Shown here in pieces: positions 1-5,444 of a stretch of DNA of 5,712 bases. Source of the DNA: a bacterium (GTDB lineage Bacteria; UBA9089; CG2-30-40-21; SBAY01); contig JBFLYA010000239.1 in NCBI GenBank assembly GCA_040757115.1, positions 1 to 5,712 of the forward strand, given 5' to 3'. The position numbers were made by a program, and so were the translations under genes. The notes under the pieces were generated by a model that was not told the DNA's origin, made no database searches, and saw only the letters and a list, made by a program, of their open reading frames with translations. How positions within the stretch are numbered: position 1 is the first letter of the stretch; every line of letters starts with the position of its first letter.

Positions 1-22
1 GAAATTGATTGTGGAAAACAAC

Positions 23-52
23 AAATTTCCATAAATTTCTATTAATTTCAAT
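23..52. repeat. 10-bp degenerate tandem repeat, 3 units
   Basis: Three consecutive 10-bp units (AAATTTCCAT, AAATTTCTAT, TAATTTCAAT) lie upstream of the first gene and run into a T-rich tract. The 10-bp period is close to one DNA helical turn, so the A/T tracts would be in phase and could bend the DNA. That effect is inferred. No open reading frame covers the stretch. Confidence 0.6.
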
Positions 53-64
53 TTTTTTAATAAT

Positions 65-95
65 ATCTCCCTATCTCCTTAATCTCCACATCTCC
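65..95. repeat. ATCTCC short tandem repeat, 4 copies
   Basis: ATCTCC occurs at 65-70, 73-78, 82-87 and 90-95, spaced 8, 9 and 8 bp apart, giving a pyrimidine-rich + strand. On the reverse strand it reads as a GGAGAT ladder. It does not act as a ribosome binding site for the downstream gene, because it is on the wrong strand and too far from the start. Its function is unknown. Confidence 0.6.
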
Positions 96-104
96 TTTTG
101 TTAC

Positions 105-121
105 ACCACCTGAACGCTTAC
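105..121. repeat. Right-end-like sequence of the 2488-2734 element
   Basis: ACCACCTGAACGCTTAC matches the right end of the miniature element at 2718-2734 at 16 of 17 positions. The outer 11 bp, TGAACGCTTAC, differ from the element terminus TGAACGGTTAC by one base. It sits 9 bp before the purine-rich ribosome binding site of the gene at 139. It is either the right boundary of a related element whose left part lies before the window, or a solo relic. Confidence 0.5.
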
Positions 122-138
122 TAAAAATCAGAGGGAAA

Positions 139-2433
139 ATGAATAAATCACTTATAATCCTTACAATAATATTACTTTCCAGTTTCACCTGGGCTAAAGA
201 GATTGAGCAACAAAGAACGAGTTTCGACCCATTAGAAGTAATGGCTAATGAATACCTGAAACAGGCATTTACCCTGTATAACCAATTAGAGTTTGAAAAG
301 GCAATTACCTTGTATAAAAAGGCATTAGATTTGACCCCTGATTCTGCTCAAGTCTGGTATTGGTTGGGCAGAAGCTATTATCGGACAGGGCAAATGCCTC
401 AATTTTTCTCTGCCTGGGAGAGGTTTTTAAAATTAAGCAAAGAAGATACCTCAGAAATAAAACGAAAAATGCTGGTCTATTCAGAAAACCATATTAAGTC
501 AAATACATACAGATATTTTGACACCATTAAAGGAAAAGATGATTTTGCTATTTATAATCCTGCGGGAATAGTTATAGATTCCGAAGATAATTTTTACATC
601 AGTAGTTTTGGGAATAATGCTATTTTAAAATTTTCACCAATTGGGAAACCTTTATTACGATTTGGGCAAAAGGGTAAAGATAAAGGAAAACTAAATAAAC
701 CTGCGGGTATTGTCCTTGATAAAGAAGGGAATGTTTATGTAACTGATTTTGGTAACCATCGCATTCAAAAATTTACCTCTGAAGGCAAATTTTTAATGGC
801 GTTTGGCAAAGAGGGTAAAAAATCAGGTGAATTTATCAACCCGGAAGGGATAGCATTAGATAGTAAAGAATATATTTATGTTGTGGATAACGGTAATCAC
901 AGGATTCAAATCTTTTCCCCGGAAGGTAAATTCGTAGGGAAAATTGATGAAATGCTTTTATCTCCGATAGGAGTAGTTGTGGATAAAAGGGAAAGAATTT
1001 GGGTAATTGAGCGAGGCGGTAACTATCTTAAACAATTTGCTACCTCAGGCAGACTTCAAAACAATTTTCCATTTCCACAAAAAGGATTAATTCCCAAAGG
1101 TATAACTTATGCCCTGGATGGAAAACTATATCTTAGTTTTTCACAAGGCAGTATCTTTAAATTTGATATAGAAAATCAAAAGTGGGAAAGGTTAAATCTA
1201 CCTTCAAAATTTCCTGCTCCTTTGACACTGGCTGTCAACAAATATGGATTGCTGTATGTTATTGGTTTTGAGAATAATTCCATATTGGTGTTTATTCCAG
1301 AGGAGGCTAAAGATACACAATTTGATGTTCTGGTCAATCGTATAGATACAAGTGGTTATCCAACAATTATAATGCCCGTGATGGTGACATCTAAACACAA
1401 AACCCCGATTTTAGGTTTAACTTCTAATAATTTTAAAGTAGAAGAAAACGGTCGACAGATGCAACCTATAGCACTGGGCACACCGGTATATGAAAATGAG
1501 TATTTAGTTACAACCTTTATCATTGATACATCTAAAAAGATGGTCAAATATCGAAATGATGTCCAAGAACTATTAAACAAATTTGTTTCGGAGATTAAAG
1601 GAGGAATTCAAGGGGTATCAATAATTGGTTTTTCTGAAAAGGCAGAATATATCCAGTCAATTACTCGAAATAAAACAGCCTTGCGAGATAAAATTGAGAG
1701 ATTAATGCCGGGTAAAAATTCCAGAGACAAAGATGCTATCTTTTCGGCAATTAAACTTGGAGTTAGCGAGATGAATTATTTAATCTGTAAAAAGGCGATT
1801 TGTTTAATTACCTATGGTGATGAGGTGGAAGAAGAAACATTATTTAGAGAATGCAGTGATTATGCTAAAAATAATCATATTCCGATATTTGTGGTTGATT
1901 TTCGGGGACAGGGCGAAACTAAATCACTAAAAAATTTAGCCGCAAATTATTTCCTGGCATATCAATCCCAAAAGGCTCAAAAACTCTACGAAACCATTTC
2001 AACTCAAATCAAAAACCAAAATATCTACCTTATTTCTTACCAGACACCTCAAGAGCAATGGGCTTTAAAATGGGTAGATGTTAGTGTTTCTGCCGGGCAT
2101 AGGCATCTTTGTGCTTATGATAAAATAAATTATGTTGTGCCACCAGGTAAAGGAATAGATAAGGAGATTATTGCAAAAATAGAGAAACGTATCCAGAAGA
2201 AAAGAAAAGAACTATATGAAGAAAAGATGAAGAAATTGGAAGAAAAGAAGAAAGGGAAAGCGGGTCATAAAGCTGAAGGAGGACATGGCGAAAAGGGCAA
2301 ACCAGAAGGATTTCCTCCCCCAAAAACATGGGAAGAAGATATTCAACCAGATATTGGTAGCCCTGTTCGTGAAAAATTTGTTCCAGATGAAAAAACTAAG
2401 CCTGGCGGTGGAGGACATGGAGGAGGACATTGA
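139..2433 (+). CDS. Exported TPR - NHL beta-propeller - VWA-like protein
   Basis: 764 residues; cellular role unknown. The start is ATG 139, preceded by GAGGG at 131-135. Residues 1-19 look like a Sec signal peptide (hydrophobic 5-17, likely cut after Ala19), with no lipobox Cys. Residues 36-103 resemble two TPR helical pairs. Residues 138-386 hold about six NHL-type blades, the clearest at 187-216 and 234-263 (NPEGIALD, GNHRIQIF), enough for a closed propeller. Residues 395-636 resemble the VWFA-related domains known from Acidobacteria: a lead-in (GLTSNNFKVEENG), then a Rossmann-like VWA fold. Its MIDAS is degenerate: Asp463-Thr-Ser465-Lys-Lys467 replaces DxSxS, and Tyr559 sits where TDG has Asp. 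Residues 672-705 are a charged, possibly coiled-coil helix, followed by a Gly/His/Pro tail ending GGGGHGGGH. TPR, NHL and VWA modules all suggest protein binding; a periplasmic or surface scaffold is inferred. Domain calls are by eye. Confidence 0.85.
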   Translation: MNKSLIILTIILLSSFTWAKEIEQQRTSFDPLEVMANEYLKQAFTLYNQLEFEKAITLYKKALDLTPDSAQVWYWLGRSYYRTGQMPQFFSAWERFLKLSKEDTSEIKRKMLVYSENHIKSNTYRYFDTIKGKDDFAIYNPAGIVIDSEDNFYISSFGNNAILKFSPIGKPLLRFGQKGKDKGKLNKPAGIVLDKEGNVYVTDFGNHRIQKFTSEGKFLMAFGKEGKKSGEFINPEGIALDSKEYIYVVDNGNHRIQIFSPEGKFVGKIDEMLLSPIGVVVDKRERIWVIERGGNYLKQFATSGRLQNNFPFPQKGLIPKGITYALDGKLYLSFSQGSIFKFDIENQKWERLNLPSKFPAPLTLAVNKYGLLYVIGFENNSILVFIPEEAKDTQFDVLVNRIDTSGYPTIIMPVMVTSKHKTPILGLTSNNFKVEENGRQMQPIALGTPVYENEYLVTTFIIDTSKKMVKYRNDVQELLNKFVSEIKGGIQGVSIIGFSEKAEYIQSITRNKTALRDKIERLMPGKNSRDKDAIFSAIKLGVSEMNYLICKKAICLITYGDEVEEETLFRECSDYAKNNHIPIFVVDFRGQGETKSLKNLAANYFLAYQSQKAQKLYETISTQIKNQNIYLISYQTPQEQWALKWVDVSVSAGHRHLCAYDKINYVVPPGKGIDKEIIAKIEKRIQKKRKELYEEKMKKLEEKKKGKAGHKAEGGHGEKGKPEGFPPPKTWEEDIQPDIGSPVREKFVPDEKTKPGGGGHGGGH

Positions 2434-2445
2434 GATAGGATAAGG

Positions 2446-2462
2446 GTAACTGTTCAGCCACT
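2446..2462. repeat. Left-end-like sequence related to the 2488-2734 element
   Basis: GTAACTGTTCAGCCACT begins 13 bp after the stop codon of the first gene. Its first 11 bp differ from the element terminus GTAACCGTTCA by one base, and the similarity runs on, with one gap, through CAC and GAT. The same 17 bp recur at 3567-3583 with one mismatch. It looks like the left end of a related element whose remainder is absent or decayed. Confidence 0.5.
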
Positions 2463-2478
2463 GATTTCATCTGTGGCT
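2456..2478 (+). other. Short stem-loop after the first gene
   Basis: AGCCAC (2456-2461) and GTGGCT (2473-2478) form a perfect 6-bp stem around an 11-nt loop. No T-run follows, so it is not a convincing intrinsic terminator. It overlaps the element-like sequence at 2446-2462 and may be part of that relic. Confidence 0.4.
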
Positions 2479-2479
2479 A

Positions 2480-2487
2480 AATATGTG
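2480..2487. repeat. Left target-site duplication AATATGTG
   Basis: AATATGTG directly abuts the left terminal inverted repeat of the element and is repeated exactly at 2735-2742. The match runs one base further (G at 2488 and 2743), but that G is also the first base of the inverted repeat. An 8-bp duplication is therefore the simplest reading. Confidence 0.8.
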
Positions 2488-2734
2488 GTAACCGTTCACC
2501 GCACAGATACAGAGACGCAGAGAAAAACAGACCCCTAATCCCTCTCAAGAGGGGAAAATCAAAAATTAAATATTAAAATGCAAAATGACATATCAAATAT
2601 CAAAAATCTTGACTTCGTGTTTAATTTATTGCCTTACAAGTACTTTTGCATTTTACTTTGTCATTTTGCTTTTTACATTTTGATATTTGCATTAAACTCT
2701 GCGTCTCTGCGGAAATTACCACCTGAACGGTTAC
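2488..2734. mobile_element. 247-bp miniature inverted-repeat element (MITE), IS66-like ends
   Basis: The ends are perfect 11-bp inverted repeats: GTAACCGTTCA at 2488-2498 and TGAACGGTTAC at 2724-2734. An exact 8-bp direct repeat flanks them. Three further inverted pairs nest inside in register: 2510-2522 with 2697-2709 (13 of 13), 2568-2580 with 2676-2688 (12 of 13), and 2580-2590 with 2659-2669 (11 of 11). The whole element can therefore fold as one long imperfect hairpin. There is no significant ORF, so any movement would need a transposase in trans. Known IS66-family elements have ends starting GTAA and make 8-bp duplications, which fits; the family assignment is inferred from those two traits alone. 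It lies between the first gene and pcm, ending 32 bp before the preferred pcm start. Confidence 0.8.
2540..2553 (+). other. Small GC hairpin inside the miniature element
   Basis: CCCTC (2540-2544) pairs with GAGGG (2549-2553) across a TCAA tetraloop. It belongs to a stretch of about 45 bp in the left arm (2523-2567) with no counterpart in the right arm, so it would project as a side hairpin from the element's main stem. A-rich sequence follows, not T, so it is not a terminator on the + strand. Confidence 0.45.
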
Positions 2735-2742
2735 AATATGTG
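2735..2742. repeat. Right target-site duplication AATATGTG
   Basis: This is an exact copy of 2480-2487, directly outside the right terminal inverted repeat. Removing 2488-2742 restores one continuous intergenic sequence, CTAAATATGTGGATTAA, leading into the pcm ribosome binding site. Confidence 0.8.
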
Positions 2743-2753
2743 GATTAAATTTT

Positions 2754-2763
2754 GGAGGGGGAG
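2754..2763 (+). promoter_or_regulatory. Strong Shine-Dalgarno that sets the pcm start
   Basis: GGAGGGGGAG lies 3 nt before TTG at 2767. Its GGAGG core (2754-2758) is 8 nt from that codon. The TTG at 2752 overlaps this purine run and cannot use it, so 2767 is the better start. Confidence 0.7.
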
Positions 2764-2766
2764 ACA

Positions 2767-3426
2767 TTGAATCAACGATATGATATTGAAAGAAGAAAAA
2801 TGGTTGATGAACAAATTATAAGACGGGGAATTGTGGATGAAAGAGTGGTAGAGGCAATGCTGAAAATTCCACGAGAGCTATTTGTCGAAGAGGCACTTCG
2901 GGAAAAGGCTTACGGTGACCATCCCCTTCCAATTGGTTGTGGACAGACTATCTCACAGCCATTTATGGTTGCTTTAATGAGTCAATCTTTACAACTATCT
3001 GGCTCAGAAAAGGTTCTGGAAATAGGAACAGGTTCAGGCTATCAAGCGGCTGTTTTAGCTGAATTAGCTCAAAAGGTTTATACTGTTGAACGGGTAAAAA
3101 TCTTATACGAAAAGGCACAAAGGATACTTTTAACCGAATTAAAATATAAAAACATTGCAACCATTTTAGCCGATGGTAGTTTGGGATTACCTAATCTTGC
3201 TCCTTTTGACCGTATTATTGTGACGGCAGCCGCACCGGATATCCCGAAACCATTAATCGACCAACTGACAGATAACGGTATTCTGGTCATCCCAAAAGGA
3301 GATAAATTCTTTCAATCATTGATAATCGTAACAAAGAAAAATGGTGAATTATTCACTAAAGATATAGGTGGGTGTGTCTTTGTGCCATTAATTGGCAGGT
3401 ATGGCTGGAAAAATAATGGGGCGTAA
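2767..3426 (+). CDS. pcm: Protein-L-isoaspartate O-methyltransferase
   Basis: 219 residues, cytosolic. It uses S-adenosylmethionine to methylate L-isoaspartyl (and D-aspartyl) residues in damaged proteins, starting their conversion back to aspartate. Family hallmarks: RKMVDEQI near the N-terminus, PLPIGCGQTISQPFMVALM (about 53-71), the SAM-binding motif VLEIGTGSGYQAAVLAEL (83-100), an acidic residue after the second strand (YTVE, Glu108), DRIIVTAAAP (148-157) and the C-terminal VPLIGRYGW (206-214). The length is normal for bacterial PCMT. TTG 2767 is chosen for its Shine-Dalgarno; the alternatives are TTG 2752 (five residues longer) and ATG 2800 (MVDEQ, shorter). The miniature element lies just upstream and could alter its transcription or mRNA folding. 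tRNA-Pro follows 53 bp after the stop. Function is confident; the exact start is moderately so. Confidence 0.96.
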   Translation: MNQRYDIERRKMVDEQIIRRGIVDERVVEAMLKIPRELFVEEALREKAYGDHPLPIGCGQTISQPFMVALMSQSLQLSGSEKVLEIGTGSGYQAAVLAELAQKVYTVERVKILYEKAQRILLTELKYKNIATILADGSLGLPNLAPFDRIIVTAAAPDIPKPLIDQLTDNGILVIPKGDKFFQSLIIVTKKNGELFTKDIGGCVFVPLIGRYGWKNNGA

Positions 3427-3427
3427 T

Positions 3428-3473
3428 TAGAGATTGAGATTAGAGATTGAACTTTTACTAATTCACTAATTCA
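3428..3473. repeat. Two short direct repeats between pcm and tRNA-Pro
   Basis: TAGAGATTGA occurs at 3428-3437 and 3441-3450 (13-bp period). CTAATTCA occurs twice in tandem at 3458-3465 and 3466-3473 (8-bp period), ending 6 bp before the tRNA. TTGAAC at 3447 might be read as a -35 box, but no good -10 lies at normal spacing. Confidence 0.5.
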
Positions 3474-3479
3474 CTACAA

Positions 3480-3557
3480 CGGGGCATAGCTCAGCTTGGT
3501 TAGAGCGCCTGGTTCGGGACCAGGAGGTCGGAGGTTCAAATCCTCTTGCCCCGACCA
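3480..3557 (+). tRNA. tRNA-Pro, anticodon CGG
   Basis: A complete 78-nt cloverleaf with encoded CCA. The acceptor stem CGGGGCA (3480-3486) pairs with TGCCCCG (3547-3553), followed by discriminator A3554 and CCA 3555-3557; C1-G72 is typical of bacterial tRNA-Pro. The D stem is GCTC/GAGC. The anticodon stem CCTGG/CCAGG encloses loop TTCGGGA, giving anticodon CGG (3515-3517) with G37, which reads CCG proline codons. The T stem GGAGG/CCTCT (one G-T pair) encloses TTCAAAT. Every stem pairs, so it should be functional. It lies between pcm and argS on the same strand; co-transcription is not shown. Confidence 0.97.
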
Positions 3558-3566
3558 AAAATTGGC

Positions 3567-3583
3567 GTCACTGTTCAGCCACT
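3567..3583. repeat. Second copy of the left-end-like element sequence
   Basis: GTCACTGTTCAGCCACT matches 2446-2462 at 16 of 17 positions and resembles the terminus of the 2488-2734 element. It starts 10 bp after the tRNA. No matching right end is evident; CAGGTGG at 3694-3700 resembles the inner part of an inverted right end, but only over 7 bp. Confidence 0.45.
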
Positions 3584-3632
3584 AAAATATAGCAGTTATT
3601 AGTCAAAATTTTACTCAGGGTGGATAAGTAAA

Positions 3633-3671
3633 AAATCCCAAATCCCAAGCACCAAATCCCAAATAAGCACC
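3633..3671. repeat. Heptamer tandem repeat (AAATCCC / AAGCACC)
   Basis: Successive 7-bp units read AAATCCC (3633), AAATCCC (3640), AAGCACC (3647) and AAATCCC (3654). A 4-bp partial unit AAAT follows, then AAGCACC (3665). Two heptamer variants thus alternate in register in non-coding DNA before argS. No ORF uses this stretch convincingly. Confidence 0.6.
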
Positions 3672-3706
3672 AAGATGAATTAGTCTAATCGCACAGGTGG
3701 AAAAAA

Positions 3707-3727
3707 TTGTGAATTGTGAATTGTGAA
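3707..3727. repeat. Heptamer tandem repeat TTGTGAA x3
   Basis: Three exact tandem copies of TTGTGAA at 3707, 3714 and 3721. This is a second, unrelated 7-bp repeat only 35 bp downstream of the first. With no coding potential and no symmetry, it is best described as a short tandem repeat of unknown role. Confidence 0.7.
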
Positions 3728-3747
3728 TGAATGCATAGTTAATAAAG

Positions 3748-3761
3748 TCCCCGTCGGGGGA
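3748..3761 (+). other. Small GC hairpin in the argS leader
   Basis: TCCCC (3748-3752) can pair with GGGGA (3757-3761) around the loop GTCG, about 30 nt before the argS ATG. It is too far upstream to cover the ribosome binding site and has no T-run for termination. It could stabilise the 5' leader, or be a fragment of a dispersed repeat. Confidence 0.35.
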
Positions 3762-3790
3762 ACAAGGTTAAATGAAGGACAAACAGGAAA

Positions 3791-5437
3791 ATGACCATAA
3801 ATAATGAGATAGTAGATATAATTGATAAGGCGATTGGGCGAGCAATGACAAATGGCAGAATCCCTGGAGTCGAGTTGGAATCTATTCAACTTGAGTCTCC
3901 TAAAAGACCTGAATATGGTCAATTAGCAACTAATATTGCCTTTGTCCTCGCTAAAAAGGCTAATCTTTCTCCGTATCCGATAGCTCAAACAATCGTTGAA
4001 TTTATGGAAAAACCAGAGGAGTTAATTTCGCAGGTAGAAATTGCTGGAGGTGGATTTATTAATTTCTGGATTGCAAAAGATAGATTATATAAGGTTTTGA
4101 AAGAGATTGAAGATAAAAATGAACGCTACGGAATGTCAGACATTGGTCAGGGGAAAAAGGTTTTAATTGACTTTGTTAGTGCAAATCCAACCGGGCCACT
4201 TCATATTGGTCATGGTCGGGGCGCCGCTTATGGAGATATTCTGGGTAATATTTTATCTTTTTGCGGCTATGAAGTAACTAAAGAATATTATATCAATGAT
4301 GTTGGCACACAAATGGAAACACTGGGAAAATCTTTAAAAGCACGATACTTACAACTATCAGGACAACCTGCACAACTCCCTGAAAATGGCTATCAGGGTC
4401 AATATTTAATAGAAATAGCCAGCACACTTTATCATCAAGAAAAAGATACTTATCAAAACAAAGATGTTGATTTTTTTACACAATTTGCCAAAGATGAGAT
4501 ATTGAAGGATATTAAAAAGACATTAATCGATTTTGGCGTCGAATATGATAATTGGTTTTCAGAGGGTAGGTTATATGAGTCTAATGAAGTAGAAGATGTG
4601 CTTAATACTCTACGAAAACTTGGGTTTGCTTACGAAACTGATGGAGCACTCTGGCTAAAGACGACCTCTTTTGGTGATGAAAAAGACCGTGTTTTAATTC
4701 GGCAAGATGGTAAACCAACATATTTTGCAGGTGATATTGCATATCATAAGAATAAATACACACGCGGATATGACCTGTTAATTGATGCCTGGGGCACTGA
4801 CCATCATGGTTATGTCAAACGGCTACAATCAGCAATGGAGGCTCTAAGTTATCCTGATGTCGTTGTTTTACTTTATCAATTGGTTAGTTTAGTCAAGGAT
4901 AAACAACCTGTTTCTATGTCAACCAGGTCAGGTGAATTCATTACCTTATCGGAGTTAATCAAAGAGGTTGGTAAGGATGTAGCGCGATTCTTTTTTATTA
5001 TGCGTAAGGCAAATAGCCATCTCGAATTTGACTTAAATCTGGCAAAACAATCCTCGAATGAAAATCCTGTTTATTACATTCAATATGTTCACGCCCGCAC
5101 CTGTAGTATTCTGGCTAAGGCAAAAAAAGAAGGCTTTCAAGAACCTTTCCAGGCAGACTTGAATTTATTAAAACTTTATGAAGAGAGGGCAATACTTTTC
5201 AAATTAGCCTCTTTGCCTGTGGAAATAATTAGTTGTGCAAAATTTTACGAGCCACAAAGTTTAACAACATATCTTATTGAACTGGCGGGGTTATTTCATA
5301 ATTATTATCAGCATCATCGAGTTATCTCGGCAAATAGAGACCTTTCAACTGCTCGTCTTGTCTTAGTTAATGCCATCCGTATAGTTATTCGTAATACTCT
5401 GCTTTTATTAGGCTTACAAGCCCCAGAGCGGATGTAA
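3791..5437 (+). CDS. argS: Arginyl-tRNA synthetase (class I)
   Basis: 548 residues, cytosolic; charges tRNA-Arg with arginine using ATP. The length is normal for bacterial ArgRS. The N-terminal tRNA-recognition domain spans about 3-88 (YGQLATNIAFVLAK at 42-55). The catalytic core carries SANPTGPLHIGHGRGAAYGD (130-149) with the class I HIGH motif at 138-141, then DAWGTDHHGYVKRL (332-345). The KMSKS equivalent is SMSTR (375-379), a relaxed form common in ArgRS. The DALR anticodon-binding domain fills about 430-548 and ends in the usual APERM. ATG 3791 is preceded by AGGA (3785-3788), 2 nt away, and GAAGGA (3774-3779), 11 nt away; both spacings are imperfect, so initiation may be modest. The protein's start aligns with family expectations, and no in-frame upstream start looks better. 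A repeat-built hairpin follows 7 bp after the stop. Confidence 0.97.
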   Translation: MTINNEIVDIIDKAIGRAMTNGRIPGVELESIQLESPKRPEYGQLATNIAFVLAKKANLSPYPIAQTIVEFMEKPEELISQVEIAGGGFINFWIAKDRLYKVLKEIEDKNERYGMSDIGQGKKVLIDFVSANPTGPLHIGHGRGAAYGDILGNILSFCGYEVTKEYYINDVGTQMETLGKSLKARYLQLSGQPAQLPENGYQGQYLIEIASTLYHQEKDTYQNKDVDFFTQFAKDEILKDIKKTLIDFGVEYDNWFSEGRLYESNEVEDVLNTLRKLGFAYETDGALWLKTTSFGDEKDRVLIRQDGKPTYFAGDIAYHKNKYTRGYDLLIDAWGTDHHGYVKRLQSAMEALSYPDVVVLLYQLVSLVKDKQPVSMSTRSGEFITLSELIKEVGKDVARFFFIMRKANSHLEFDLNLAKQSSNENPVYYIQYVHARTCSILAKAKKEGFQEPFQADLNLLKLYEERAILFKLASLPVEIISCAKFYEPQSLTTYLIELAGLFHNYYQHHRVISANRDLSTARLVLVNAIRIVIRNTLLLLGLQAPERM

Positions 5438-5444
5438 AAATAAA

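Noticed and set aside
1204-1580. Reverse-strand ORFs inside the first gene
   Set aside because: They lie wholly within a gene with clear domains, have no ribosome binding site or recognisable motif, and translate to implausible Cys/His-rich sequence. The same holds for 2212-2430.
2456-2478. Stem-loop as intrinsic terminator of the first gene
   Set aside because: A 6-bp stem with an 11-nt loop and no following T-run is too weak for that call.
2752-2766. TTG 2752 as the pcm start
   Set aside because: It overlaps the purine run that serves as the ribosome binding site for TTG 2767 and has no binding site of its own; TTAAATTT precedes it.
2963-3290. Reverse-strand ORFs inside pcm
   Set aside because: They are antisense shadows of a well-recognised enzyme gene.
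3617-3623. AGGGTGG as a T-box core before argS
   Set aside because: Only seven bases match. The following ACCGCG, the specifier stem-loop and an antiterminator/terminator pair are missing.
3633-3727. Possible CRISPR-like array
   Set aside because: The units are 7 bp and directly tandem, with no spacers and no cas genes nearby.
3680-3922. Reverse-strand ORF across the argS start
   Set aside because: It runs through tandem repeats and the conserved argS N-terminus, with no family resemblance and no ribosome binding site.
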